Of a stretch of DNA of 37,568 nt, positions 6,526 to 15,546 are shown one piece after another. The DNA is from an uncultured Eubacteriales bacterium (GTDB lineage Bacteria; Bacillota; Clostridia; Oscillospirales; Acutalibacteraceae). Below the pieces are notes generated by a model. It saw only the letters and a program-made list of their open reading frames with translations. It ran no database searches and was not told the DNA's origin. The position numbers and the translations under genes are program-made. The stretch is taken from NCBI GenBank assembly GCA_949299505.1, contig CASGAS010000010.1, positions 1 to 37,568 on the forward strand, written 5' to 3'. Positions within the stretch are counted from its first letter, which is position 1, and each line of letters starts with the position of its first letter.

Positions 6526-6556
6526 ACGGGCGCGCTTTTTAAGCGCGCCCGTTTTT
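6526..6556 (+). terminator. Intrinsic terminator after the GH18 gene
   Basis: A 12-bp GC-rich stem (6526-6537 with 6541-6552) is followed by a run of five T. Confidence 0.9.
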
Positions 6557-6583
6557 GTAGGTTTGGCTTTCGGCAGCTTAGGA

Positions 6584-6612
6584 TTGCTTTTTTTTGCGTC
6601 GTTTGCTATAAT
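6584..6612 (+). promoter_or_regulatory. Sigma-A promoter for the 900-residue hydrolase gene
   Basis: TTGCTT (6584-6589), a 17-bp spacer and TATAAT (6607-6612) lie about 50 bp before the start codon. Confidence 0.75.
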
Positions 6613-6662
6613 ACGTCAGTATATTTGCGGTTATTCTGAACTGGTAAAAGAGGGGCGAAGCA

Positions 6663-9365
6663 ATGAAAAAGATTTCTTCCGTTCTCCCGAAATGGGGGCC
6701 GTACTCCAAAAAATACAGCGGGGTTTCCCGCATTACGGACCACGAGGAGCAGCAGGGCGTGCGGTTCGACCTTGTGGTAAGCCCGGCGCTTGCCAATACG
6801 AACACCTGCCCGCCCAACGTGACCATTCCCGTCGGCGTTCACCCATGGACGTCGCGCGCGGATTACAGCCATTACGCGTACCGCTGTGATTTGGAATGGA
6901 AGGACGTTATTTATGCTGACGTCGCCTTTACGCGCCTTACCGACGAAAGCGTGCTGGTGTGTACGACGCTGGTCAACAATTCGGAGATGACGCAGAACTT
7001 TCTGGTCAATTATTTTTCCGCGCTGGAATTTCCCGGAAGAAAAACGGCGAAGCTGTCGCTTCCCGCGCGCTGCGTCTGGAAAAAAGCGACGGATTATGCT
7101 GCTTTCGCCTACCACACGCCGCGCCCGTGGGATGCGCAATGCATGGACGCCATGAAAAAAGGCGAATTTTTGGACGACCGGTTCACGGAGCGCAATGGCC
7201 TTGGCGACCGGGATGACAACCGCTATATTTTGCAAAAATTCCCGCGCTTCGGCGAAGAGGCGGGGGACTCGGTTACCTATACGCTTGAGACCGACCATCC
7301 GTTTTCAGAGCCGGTTCTCACAATTCGCTACCGAACTGTGGACGCGCGCGACTGCGCCTTCACGCTCAACGGCGAGCCGGTTGTTTTTCCGGCGACAAAC
7401 GGCGAGATGGGGCTTGTGCGCTTACAGTCGCCGGCGCTGTCGGAAACGCGGATGGAGCTTTCCTTTGTGTCGGCGGGCACGGGCGCGTTGGAGCTGGATT
7501 TTTTGGCCGTCACACAGCGCGAGGACGCGGAAAAAATCACGGTTGAAGTAACAGAGAACCCATATATGCCGGAAATTTCCACCACGCTTCTCCCGGACGG
7601 CGCAAAAGCGGAATACCGCTATACGGGGGTAAAAAAGCCCTTTGTGCTGCGCACCTTTGACCGGCAGACGCGCTTTCGCGACTTCCCGACCGGCGCGCTC
7701 GAGGACAGCCCGACCTCCCGCATCACCCAGCCGGACGAGAGCTTCGGCGATATGCTCGAGCAGTTTTCCGGTTCCTTTTCCGAAAAGCACAGCGACCCGG
7801 GCTTTTACCACAACGTCGTGGTCCATACCATCTATGCAAAGCCCCACTCCGTGCAAAAGCAGTATGCGGTCATTTCCTACGGCGAGACCGATTACCGCGA
7901 TAAAGACGCGTATGCGGCGGCTGCAAGGGCGGCCGCGGAGGCGGTGGAGCCGGACGGTTTTACGGCAGCCGGCGAGCCGTACGCCTTTTCCTGCGGGCTT
8001 CTGCGCGCGGCGCTGTTTCAAAACGTCGTCTATCCGCTTTACTGCCACGGCGAATACGTCCCGCACCAGACGCCGGGCAAGCGCTGGGACTCCTTTTACA
8101 CCTGGGATTCCGGCTTTATAGGCCTTGCCATGGCGCAGTTCGCGCCCGAAATTGCCGACGCGACGCTGGATTTGTATTTCGCAGAGCTGGACAACCCTGA
8201 CTATGCGTTTTTGCTGCACGGCTCGCCTGTGCCGGTGCACCTGTACCAGTATCTGGAAATGCTCAACGCCGCAAAGGACAAAGCGCATTTGTACGGCTAC
8301 TACGACCGCGCCAAACGCTTTTATGAATTTTTGGCCGGCCGCACGCACGGCTCAACAACCGCACGCTTCCAAAGCGGCCTTACGACGACCTTCGACTACT
8401 TTTACAACTGTGCGGGCATGGACGACCTGCCGCCGCAAAAGGAAATGTACCGCCGCGGTCTGCAGCGTGTCTGCGCACCCGCCATTTCCGCGTCGCAGGT
8501 TATCCGCACCGCGAAGCTTTTGCGCATCGTGGCGCTGCAGCTGCAAAAGGAGGCGGACGTCGCGCAGTACGACCGCGACATTGAACGCCTGACGGAGGCC
8601 TTACAAACCTATGCCTGGGACGAGGACTGCGGCTATTTTTCCTACGTCGTGCACGACGGCGAAACGGGCAGACCGATAGAGAAGCTGCGCGCCGAATCCG
8701 GCGAAAACCTCAATAAAACGCTTGACGGCGTTTATCCGTTGCTTGCCGGCGCGGTCACAAAAGTGCAGGAACAGCGCCTGCTTAGGCATTTGCAGGACGA
8801 CCGGGAGATGTTCACGCCGGTCGGCATCAGCGCGGTCGACCGCACCGCCGGGTACTATATCACAAACGGGTACTGGAACGGCAACGTGTGGCTGGCGCAC
8901 CAGTGGTTCGTCTGGAAAACCATGCTGGACCTGGGGGAGACGGACTTTGCCTGGCGCATTGCCGAAACCGCCCTGAAAGCCTGGAAGCGCGAGGTGGAGT
9001 ATTCCTACTACACCTTTGAAATGTTCAGCATCGAGACCGGCCGCGGCGGCTGGTTCCACAACTTCGGCGGCCTGTCGTCGCCGGTCTGCCTGTGGGCGAA
9101 CGCCTATTTCAAGCCCGGTTCGCACCAGACCGGCTTTGACACCTACTGTCTGCACGCGGATTTCGATGCAGATTTCCGCGCGTTTTCCGGAACGTTTTGC
9201 AACTACGCCGACCGTCCCGGCACGCTGCTTTTGTGCATGGACGAAGCGGGGACGTACCGCGCCTTTTGCAACGGCGCCCCGACAACTGCGCATGTGCGTA
9301 TGCCCGGCGTGCTGGAATTGACGCTTGCCCCCGGTGAAAACGACGTCTGCGTTCAGCTTGTGTAA
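6663..9365 (+). CDS. Glycoside hydrolase with (alpha/alpha)6 barrel, GH63/MGH1-like
   Basis: A 900-residue protein without a signal peptide, so probably cytoplasmic. The N-terminal part (about 1-400) is beta-rich. The C-terminal part (about 420-820) has patterns of the (alpha/alpha)6-barrel glycosidases of GH63, GH37 and mannosylglycerate hydrolase type: WDSFYTWDSGF (Asp476, Asp482), NGYWNGNVWLAHQW and YTFEMFSIETGRGGW (Glu786, Glu791), which would supply acid and base by analogy with E. coli YgjK. A small beta domain ends the protein. The substrate is probably an alpha-linked gluco- or manno-oligosaccharide, but this is inference. GAGGGGCGAAGC precedes the ATG. The last 13 nt overlap the 3' end of the convergent BofC-like gene. 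Family level is fairly sure, exact family less so. Confidence 0.7.
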   Translation: MKKISSVLPKWGPYSKKYSGVSRITDHEEQQGVRFDLVVSPALANTNTCPPNVTIPVGVHPWTSRADYSHYAYRCDLEWKDVIYADVAFTRLTDESVLVCTTLVNNSEMTQNFLVNYFSALEFPGRKTAKLSLPARCVWKKATDYAAFAYHTPRPWDAQCMDAMKKGEFLDDRFTERNGLGDRDDNRYILQKFPRFGEEAGDSVTYTLETDHPFSEPVLTIRYRTVDARDCAFTLNGEPVVFPATNGEMGLVRLQSPALSETRMELSFVSAGTGALELDFLAVTQREDAEKITVEVTENPYMPEISTTLLPDGAKAEYRYTGVKKPFVLRTFDRQTRFRDFPTGALEDSPTSRITQPDESFGDMLEQFSGSFSEKHSDPGFYHNVVVHTIYAKPHSVQKQYAVISYGETDYRDKDAYAAAARAAAEAVEPDGFTAAGEPYAFSCGLLRAALFQNVVYPLYCHGEYVPHQTPGKRWDSFYTWDSGFIGLAMAQFAPEIADATLDLYFAELDNPDYAFLLHGSPVPVHLYQYLEMLNAAKDKAHLYGYYDRAKRFYEFLAGRTHGSTTARFQSGLTTTFDYFYNCAGMDDLPPQKEMYRRGLQRVCAPAISASQVIRTAKLLRIVALQLQKEADVAQYDRDIERLTEALQTYAWDEDCGYFSYVVHDGETGRPIEKLRAESGENLNKTLDGVYPLLAGAVTKVQEQRLLRHLQDDREMFTPVGISAVDRTAGYYITNGYWNGNVWLAHQWFVWKTMLDLGETDFAWRIAETALKAWKREVEYSYYTFEMFSIETGRGGWFHNFGGLSSPVCLWANAYFKPGSHQTGFDTYCLHADFDADFRAFSGTFCNYADRPGTLLLCMDEAGTYRAFCNGAPTTAHVRMPGVLELTLAPGENDVCVQLV

Positions 9366-9679
9366 TCTTCGATGATTTTCAGGATTTCTTCGTCCGTCTG
9401 TGCCGGAATGCCAGCCGTGACGCGTTCCTGCTCCTCGGGCGGCAGGGAGCTAAGGTATACGTCGTATATTTCGACCGGCATCGCGCCGCCGCGCTCGTAA
9501 AGCGCGAGCCGTCCCTGGAACTGCGAAAAGACGTATTTCGGCGCCGCCGCCTTTTGCACCTGCGTGGCAAGGGGCTCTGCCGCGCCGTCGCCGGCGCGCA
9601 GTGCGAACGCCGCAAACAAAACGGTGAACGCGATGGCGCACACGACGGCGAAAATGGCGCGTTTTAAGATTTTCTGCAT
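9353..9679 (-). CDS. BofC C-terminal-like membrane-anchored protein
   Basis: A 108-residue protein with one N-terminal hydrophobic segment (about residues 9-29) and an outward-facing domain. That domain, from KYVFSQFQGRLALYERGG through VYLSSLPPEEQERVTAGI to EEILKIIEDYTS, follows the pattern of the BofC C-terminal domain: strand, tyrosine, a Leu-Pro motif, then 'GI-x-E-x3-LEDY-S'. BofC of Bacillus restrains pro-sigma-K processing in the forespore; short anchored relatives occur in Clostridia with no settled role. The start at 9679 is chosen because GAGGTGATT precedes it; an ATG at 9724 has no such site. It converges on the glycosidase gene with a 13-bp overlap. Confidence 0.7.
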   Translation of the reverse strand: MQKILKRAIFAVVCAIAFTVLFAAFALRAGDGAAEPLATQVQKAAAPKYVFSQFQGRLALYERGGAMPVEIYDVYLSSLPPEEQERVTAGIPAQTDEEILKIIEDYTS

Positions 9680-9908
9680 ACAATCACCTCGTTCTTCAGC
9701 TTGTGTGGGAAGTCGCTTTCTCATTTAGCTTGTCCCTGCAAGACTTTTTTATAAATATTTGTTAAAATTGGAAAAATCTAATGAAATGACGCGCAAAATA
9801 TGATACAATACAGGTTGTATCCGAGTAAAATGCGTTGTTCTATGCAGACAGACCACGGAAAGGAGCTGCGCGCCCGTCGTTCGGATTGGCGCGCACTGCG
9901 AAACGCGT

Positions 9909-12218
9909 ATGGCTAAACGAACCCGTAAAACCGACCCGGCGCACCGGCAAAAGCGTCAAAACCGTTTGGATGCGCTGCTGAAGCACCGCACCGCCGTGAC
10001 GGTGCTGCTTGCGTGCGCGCTGACCGCGCTTTTGACGGTGCTTATCGTCGGCATCTATGTGCTGGGCTTTGCCGTGTCCTATGTGCACGGCGACGCGAAG
10101 GTCAACCTGGAGGAGTACAAGCAGAACCAGGACCAGACGACCTTTATCTACGCCTATGACGAAAACGGCGAAACGGTGCAGCTGGCGCGGCTGCACGGCG
10201 AGCAGAACCGTGTTTGGGTCACCTACAGGGAAAATCCGGAGGAGAGCACCATCCCGCAGAACCTGGCGAACGCCTATATCGCGCTTGAGGACAAGCGCTT
10301 TTACAGCCACCACGGCGTCGACTGGTTCCGCACGCTTTCCGCCGTGATTAAGGACCGCGGCTCGACGGGCGGCTCGACCATTACCCAGCAGCTCATCAAG
10401 AACCTGACCGGCGAAAACAAGCGCACGCTCAACCGGAAGTTTTATGAGATTCTGATGGCGCTCAACCTCGAAAAGAACGTCTCCAAGGAAACGGTGCTGG
10501 AGGCTTACATGAATACGGTCTATATGAGCCACGGCTGTTACGGCGTGCAGACGGCGGCGGAGACCTATTTCGGCAAAAACGTGCAGGACTTAAACCTTGC
10601 CGAGTGCGCTTCGCTTGCGGCGATTACGCAGTCTCCCTCCAAAAACGACCCGCTTCTGCGCCCGGAGGAGAACCGCAAGCGCCAGCTGACCTGCCTTGAA
10701 AACATGGAAGAAGAGGGCATGATTACCGAGGAGGAAAAGGAAGCGGCAATCGCGTACGAAATGGTGTTTACCAACAGCGAGGGGTATAAGCCGTCTGAGG
10801 TGCTTGCCTCGCAGCAGCTGGAGACGGAAAACTCGGTTTGGAGCTATTACGTCGATTACGTTATCCAAAGCGTCCGCGACGATCTGGTCGACCAGTATGG
10901 CTATTCCCGTTCGCAGGCGTCCTCTCTGATTTACTCCGGCGGGCTTCGCATCTATGCCGCCGTGGACCTTGACGTCCAGGAGGCGATGGAGAGCGTTTAC
11001 GTCAACCGCACGGGCTTTCCGAAGTATAACAAGCACATTGACGACGCGCAGTCTGCCATGACCATTATGGATTACAGCGGCCGCATTGTCGGCATGGTTG
11101 GCGGCGCTGGCGAAAAAACGGAAAACCGCGGGCTTAACCGCGCCGCGAACTCTTACCGCCAGCCGGGTTCTTCCATCAAGCCGCTGTCGATTTATGCGCC
11201 GGCCATGCAGGAAAAGCAGATTACCTGGAGCACCAAGGTCGAGAACTACGGAATTGACAACTACTATGACGACGGCCGCCCGGGTCCCGTGAACTACGGC
11301 AACGACCCCGGCTCGCCCGGTTCGTATGTGACGGTGCAGAAGGCGATTGCCATTTCCTACAATACGGTTCCCGCGCAGATTCTGCAAAAGCTCGGCTTTA
11401 ATACGAGCTTTGAATATGCGACGCAGAAGTTCCATTTGTCGCACCTTGTTGACCCGACCGACAAAAACACGTCGTCCTTAGCTGTCGGCGGTACCTATAA
11501 GGGCGTTTCTACACTGGAAATGGCGGCGGCTTTTGCGGCTTTCGGCAACGGCGGCAAATACTTTGAGCCGTATTGCTATTACCAGGTCACAAACTCCAAC
11601 GGCTCTGAGGTGCTTTTGCGCCATAACGAGACCGATGGCGAACAGGTCATTTCCGCAGACACGGCGGATGTCATGAACGAGCTTTTGCAGACGGTTGTTA
11701 CCGACCGCGCGGGGCAGGCGACCGCCCGCAACTACGGGCTGGAAAATTCACCGTTGTTTGCAAAAACCGGTACAACCTCGGAGGATAAGGACCGCTGGTT
11801 TGTCGGCGGTACGCCGTATTACGTCGCCGCCGTCTGGTTTGGCTGCGACACGCCTAAGCAGATTTCCAACTACGTCTCCGGCAACCCCGCGGGCAGCATT
11901 TTCGACGAAGTCATGGACCGCGTTCACGAGAACCTGGGGCGTAAGGATTTCCAAAAGTTTTCACCGATTGTGGAGCAGCGGACCTATTGCACGTCAAGCG
12001 GTCTTTTGGCAAGCGACGGCTGCACCAGCCGCGCAACGGGCTGGTATTCCAAGGAAAACCTGCCCGGCACCTGCAAGCAGTCGCACGCTTCGTCTGCGCC
12101 TGCGACGACCGTGCCGGCCGGGGAGGGCGCAACACAGCCGGCGACGCCTGCGACAACCGCGCCGGCCGCTACCGAACCTGCGGCCGAGACGCCCGTGACA
12201 ACGGCGCCCGCCGCATAA
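9909..12218 (+). CDS. Class A penicillin-binding protein (PBP1A type, transglycosylase/transpeptidase)
   Basis: A 769-residue bifunctional cell-wall synthase that polymerises lipid II and cross-links the strands outside the membrane. It has a basic cytoplasmic tail (1-26) and one membrane segment (about 32-58). The GT51 domain has EDKRFYSHHGVDW (Glu127), GGSTITQQLIKNL, and RKFYEILMALNLE. The transpeptidase has SSIK (Ser421, Lys424), SYN (Ser483-Asn485) and KTG (Lys619-Gly621), all intact. A Thr/Ala/Pro-rich tail of about 45 residues follows, likely wall-spanning. The ATG at 9909 lacks a good ribosome site; the only strong one (GGAAAGGAG, 9857-9865) lies 44 nt away with no standard in-frame start near it. 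pyrC starts 7 nt after the stop, so it may share a transcript with the pyr genes. Confidence 0.93.
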   Translation: MAKRTRKTDPAHRQKRQNRLDALLKHRTAVTVLLACALTALLTVLIVGIYVLGFAVSYVHGDAKVNLEEYKQNQDQTTFIYAYDENGETVQLARLHGEQNRVWVTYRENPEESTIPQNLANAYIALEDKRFYSHHGVDWFRTLSAVIKDRGSTGGSTITQQLIKNLTGENKRTLNRKFYEILMALNLEKNVSKETVLEAYMNTVYMSHGCYGVQTAAETYFGKNVQDLNLAECASLAAITQSPSKNDPLLRPEENRKRQLTCLENMEEEGMITEEEKEAAIAYEMVFTNSEGYKPSEVLASQQLETENSVWSYYVDYVIQSVRDDLVDQYGYSRSQASSLIYSGGLRIYAAVDLDVQEAMESVYVNRTGFPKYNKHIDDAQSAMTIMDYSGRIVGMVGGAGEKTENRGLNRAANSYRQPGSSIKPLSIYAPAMQEKQITWSTKVENYGIDNYYDDGRPGPVNYGNDPGSPGSYVTVQKAIAISYNTVPAQILQKLGFNTSFEYATQKFHLSHLVDPTDKNTSSLAVGGTYKGVSTLEMAAAFAAFGNGGKYFEPYCYYQVTNSNGSEVLLRHNETDGEQVISADTADVMNELLQTVVTDRAGQATARNYGLENSPLFAKTGTTSEDKDRWFVGGTPYYVAAVWFGCDTPKQISNYVSGNPAGSIFDEVMDRVHENLGRKDFQKFSPIVEQRTYCTSSGLLASDGCTSRATGWYSKENLPGTCKQSHASSAPATTVPAGEGATQPATPATTAPAATEPAAETPVTTAPAA

Positions 12219-12225
12219 GAGGCCT

Positions 12226-13509
12226 ATGGAACAGAAACTGTTATTTCAAAACGCAAGGGTCGTCGACCCTTCGCAGCAGCTGGATGCGGTTTGCGACGTG
12301 TTGTGCCAAGACGGGCGCATCGCGCAGCTTGCGCCGCGTATTCCGGCGTGCGCAGATATGGAAGTCATCGATGCTTCGGGGCTGATTTTGGCCCCGGGGC
12401 TCGTTGATTTACATACGCATTTGCGCGACCCCGGCTTTACCGAAAAAGAGGACGTGCTGACCGGCTCTTACGCTGCGGCCGCCGGCGGCGTGACCACGTT
12501 GTGCGCCATGCCGAACACATCGCCTGCCTGCGATACGCCCGAAACCGTGCGGTATGTGCTGCAAAAGGCGAAGAACGCCGCCTGCCGGGTGTTGCCCGTC
12601 GGCGCTATAACCAAGGGGCTGTCCGGCGAAACGCTGACGGACATGCAGGCTTTGGCCGAAAGCGGCGTCTGCGCGTTTTCCGACGACGGTGTGCCGGTCG
12701 CCACTGCGCAGCTGATGGCGCAGGCGCTTGAAAACAGCGCACGGCTTTCCCTGCCCATTTTCGCGCACACGGAGGACAGGACGCTTTCGCGCGGCGGCAT
12801 TGTCAACGCCGGCGTTTGGAGCGAAAAGCTCGGCGTCGCGGGGATCCCCAACGCCGCCGAGGACGTCGGCACGGCGCGGGAGCTGGCGCTGTTCATGAAC
12901 GCGCCGCGCGGCGCACGGCTGCACATCTGCCATGTGAGCACGGCCGGAAGCGTTTCCATGCTTGCCGCCGCAAAAGCTGCGGGACTTTCGGTTACGGCGG
13001 AGACCTGCCCGCACTATTTTATATTTGACGAAGAAAAGCTGTCGCTTCTTGACGCGGATTATCGCATGAACCCGCCGCTGCGCACAAAAAAGGACCGCGC
13101 GGCGATTGAACAGGCGCTTCTTGACGGAACGCTCGACGTCATTGCAACCGACCACGCGCCGCACACGCCGCAGGAAAAAGCGGACTTCCGAACGGCGCCG
13201 AACGGCGTAATCGGAATGGAAACGTCGTTTTCGGCAAGCTATACGGCGCTTGTGGAAACCGGAAAGCTGTCGCTTTCGGGCCTGCTGGAGAGAATGTCCT
13301 GCCGGCCGGCAAAAATTCTCGGCGCCGGCGGGGGAACCCTGCAGGTGGGCGCGCGCGCCGATTTGTTTTTGTTTGACCCAAACGAATGGTGGACCGTTGA
13401 CCCGGACCGCCTGCACGGCCGGTCGAAAAACTGCGTGTTCAAGGGCTGTCGGCTTCGCGCCCGCGTCAAGCTGACGGTCTGCGGCGGCCGCATCGTTTAC
13501 AAGGCATAA
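12226..13509 (+). CDS. pyrC: Dihydroorotase
   Basis: A 427-residue zinc amidohydrolase that closes N-carbamoyl-aspartate to dihydroorotate, step three of pyrimidine synthesis. Metal and substrate motifs are complete: DLHTHLRDPGF (the His-x-His pair), FSDDG, FAHTED, LHICHVST and IATDHAPHT (the metal-binding Asp). The length and motifs fit the bacterial type I (Bacillus PyrC) class. The ATG at 12226 follows the PBP stop by 7 nt with only a weak site (AAGAGG). I see no PyrR-type attenuator or separate promoter in this gap, so it likely depends on upstream transcription. The gene appears fully functional, in contrast with carA and carB downstream. Confidence 0.93.
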   Translation: MEQKLLFQNARVVDPSQQLDAVCDVLCQDGRIAQLAPRIPACADMEVIDASGLILAPGLVDLHTHLRDPGFTEKEDVLTGSYAAAAGGVTTLCAMPNTSPACDTPETVRYVLQKAKNAACRVLPVGAITKGLSGETLTDMQALAESGVCAFSDDGVPVATAQLMAQALENSARLSLPIFAHTEDRTLSRGGIVNAGVWSEKLGVAGIPNAAEDVGTARELALFMNAPRGARLHICHVSTAGSVSMLAAAKAAGLSVTAETCPHYFIFDEEKLSLLDADYRMNPPLRTKKDRAAIEQALLDGTLDVIATDHAPHTPQEKADFRTAPNGVIGMETSFSASYTALVETGKLSLSGLLERMSCRPAKILGAGGGTLQVGARADLFLFDPNEWWTVDPDRLHGRSKNCVFKGCRLRARVKLTVCGGRIVYKA

Positions 13510-13524
13510 TAGTAGGAGGAAATT

Positions 13525-14439
13525 ATGGGATTTGACAGACTGATTGCGCGCATCCGCGCACTTCACAATCCGACGGTGGCCGGGCTCGACCCCAAGCTTT
13601 CTTACGTTCCGGACTATATCCGTAAAGAGGCGTTTGCGCGCTGCGACGACCCGTTTGAGGCGGCTGCCTCCGCCATTCTGACCTACAACAAAGGTTTAAT
13701 TGACGCGCTTTGCGATATTGTGCCCGCCGTGAAGCCCCAGTGCGCGTACTACGAAATGTACGGCTGGCAGGGGATGCGGACGCTTGCGCAAACGATTGCC
13801 TATGCCAAGGAAAAAGGAATGTTCGTGATTACCGACGGTAAGCGCAACGACATCGGCGCGACAATGCAGGCGTATGCGGCCGCGCACCTTGGCAAAACGG
13901 AGCTGGACGGCTGCCGGTGCGCGGCGTTTGACGCGGACGCGCTTACCGTGAACGGGTATCTCGGCACCGACGGCATTGCGCCGCTGACCGAGGTCTGCGC
14001 ACAGGAGGACAAGGGGATTTTTGTTCTGGTCAAAACCTCGAACCCGTCCTCCGGGGAACTGCAGGACCAGCTTTTAGGGGACGCCCCCGTCTATCGTGCG
14101 ATGGGGAACATGTGCGAGCGCTGGGGCGAAGCGACAATCGGAGAATACGGCTATTCGGCGGTCGGCGCCGTTGTTGGCGCTACGTATCCGCAACAGCTTT
14201 CCGAGCTGCGCGCCGCGCTGCCGCATACGTTTTTCCTGGTGCCGGGCTATGGCGCGCAGGGCGGCGGCGCAAAGGACGTTGCGCCCGCTTTTGATGCAAA
14301 CGGCGACGGCGCAATCATAAACTCTTCGCGCGGGATTTTGTGCGCCTACCAAAAAGCCGGCTGTGACGCGCACGCATATGCCGAAGCAGCGCGTGCGGAG
14401 GCGATTCGCATGCGCGACGACATCATTTCTGCGCTGTAA
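13525..14439 (+). CDS. pyrF: Orotidine 5'-phosphate decarboxylase (long, type 2)
   Basis: A 304-residue enzyme that decarboxylates OMP to UMP, the last step of the pathway. The catalytic signature is visible as FVITDGKRNDIGATMQAYA (the D-x-K-R-x-D-I-G pattern), and the C-terminal phosphate loop region as LVPGYGAQGGGAKDV followed by INSSRGI. The length fits the long PyrF type of Clostridia and actinobacteria. GTAGGAGGAA (13511-13520) gives a strong ribosome site before the ATG. It sits 15 nt after pyrC and 24 nt before carA. Confidence 0.93.
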   Translation: MGFDRLIARIRALHNPTVAGLDPKLSYVPDYIRKEAFARCDDPFEAAASAILTYNKGLIDALCDIVPAVKPQCAYYEMYGWQGMRTLAQTIAYAKEKGMFVITDGKRNDIGATMQAYAAAHLGKTELDGCRCAAFDADALTVNGYLGTDGIAPLTEVCAQEDKGIFVLVKTSNPSSGELQDQLLGDAPVYRAMGNMCERWGEATIGEYGYSAVGAVVGATYPQQLSELRAALPHTFFLVPGYGAQGGGAKDVAPAFDANGDGAIINSSRGILCAYQKAGCDAHAYAEAARAEAIRMRDDIISAL

Positions 14440-14463
14440 GCGTACCGGAAAGGGGAGTTTTCC

Positions 14464-15546
14464 ATGCCGCAATCGGCAAAACGCGCATTCCTGCTTTTGG
14501 AAGACGGCACGCTGTTTTCCGGCTATTCCATGGGAAAACAGGGGACATCCATCGGGGAGGTCGTCTTTAACACCTGCACCGCGTCTTACACCTCGCTGCT
14601 GTCGGACCCGACCTATTACGGGCAAATCGTCGCGCAGACGTACCCGCTGGTCGGCAACCGCGGCGTATCGGCCGAAAGCCGTGCGTCGGACATCATGGCG
14701 AACGGATATATCGTGCGGGAATGGTGCGATATGACCACAAAGGACGAGCTGTCGCTGGATGCGTATTTGAAGCAGCAGGGTATTGTTGGCCTTTGCGGGG
14801 TGGATATGCGGCGCCTGACGCGCGTTTTGCGGGAAAAGGGGTATGTCAAGGGCGCGATAACGGACGATTTGTCGGATCGCGAAGCGCTGCTTGCACGTAT
14901 TCGCGCGTACACCATCTCCGGGGCGGTGGGGGCGATTACGACGCGTTCGCCGCAGCTTATCCCGGCTGAAAACGAGCGGTTTCGCGTTTGCGTGCTGGAT
15001 TACGGATTCCCGCGGGAAATTCTGCGCGGGCTGACGGCGCAGGGCTGCACATTGGAGATTTTGCCCGCCTTTACGACGGCCGAACAGCTGCTTACACGGT
15101 CCGCGGACGGGATTTTCCTTTCGGACGGTCCGGCCGACCCGGATGACGATCCGGCGCTTGTGCAGGAAATTTCCGCCATGACGAAGCTTGGCCTTCCGAT
15201 TTTTGCCGTCGGGCTCGGCCACCAGATGCTGGCGCTGGCGTGCGGGATGCAGATTGAAAAGATGCGGAAAGGGCACCGTGGCTCCAACCAGCCGGTCTTT
15301 TGCACGCATACCGACCGCTTTATGGTAACCGAGCAGAACCACGGCTACGCTGTCCGCCGGGAAAGCGTTTCGCCGCAGACGGCCGAAGCGTTTTTGTATA
15401 ATCTGAACGACAAATCGGTCGAAGGTCTTTTGTACCGCACGTTCCCGGGACTCAGCGTCCAGTTTACGCCCAGCGTCGACCCGGACAGCTCCACGGCCTG
15501 GGTGTTTTCCCGCTTTGCAGAGATGATGGAGGAGGCGCGCAAATGA
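14464..15546 (+). CDS. carA: Carbamoyl-phosphate synthase small subunit homologue with destroyed glutaminase triad
   Basis: A 360-residue CarA homologue with no frame break. Functional CarA hydrolyses glutamine and sends ammonia to CarB. The N-terminal domain is recognisable: LEDGTLFSGYS, GEVVFNT, DPTYYGQIVAQTYPL, GIVGLCGVDMRRLTR. The class I glutaminase domain is present but its catalytic residues are gone. The family motif G-x-C-L-G-H-Q reads AVGLGHQ, so the nucleophile Cys (Cys269 in E. coli) is Gly250. The C-terminal Q-F/Y-H-P-E reads QFTPS, so the triad His and Glu (His353, Glu355) are Thr335 and Ser337. The oxyanion motif S-N-G-P-G-D-P reads SDGPADP. Loss of all three triad residues argues against any glutaminase activity. 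GGAAAGGGGAG precedes the ATG. It overlaps carB by ATGA. Confidence 0.9.
   Translation: MPQSAKRAFLLLEDGTLFSGYSMGKQGTSIGEVVFNTCTASYTSLLSDPTYYGQIVAQTYPLVGNRGVSAESRASDIMANGYIVREWCDMTTKDELSLDAYLKQQGIVGLCGVDMRRLTRVLREKGYVKGAITDDLSDREALLARIRAYTISGAVGAITTRSPQLIPAENERFRVCVLDYGFPREILRGLTAQGCTLEILPAFTTAEQLLTRSADGIFLSDGPADPDDDPALVQEISAMTKLGLPIFAVGLGHQMLALACGMQIEKMRKGHRGSNQPVFCTHTDRFMVTEQNHGYAVRRESVSPQTAEAFLYNLNDKSVEGLLYRTFPGLSVQFTPSVDPDSSTAWVFSRFAEMMEEARK

Noticed and set aside
12219-12225. PyrR-binding attenuator before pyrC
   Set aside because: The gap is only 7 nt and no terminator/antiterminator pair is visible near it or between later pyr genes.
12409-13566. Open frame of 385 codons antisense to pyrC
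   Set aside because: Shadow of a well-conserved enzyme gene; no family match or ribosome site.
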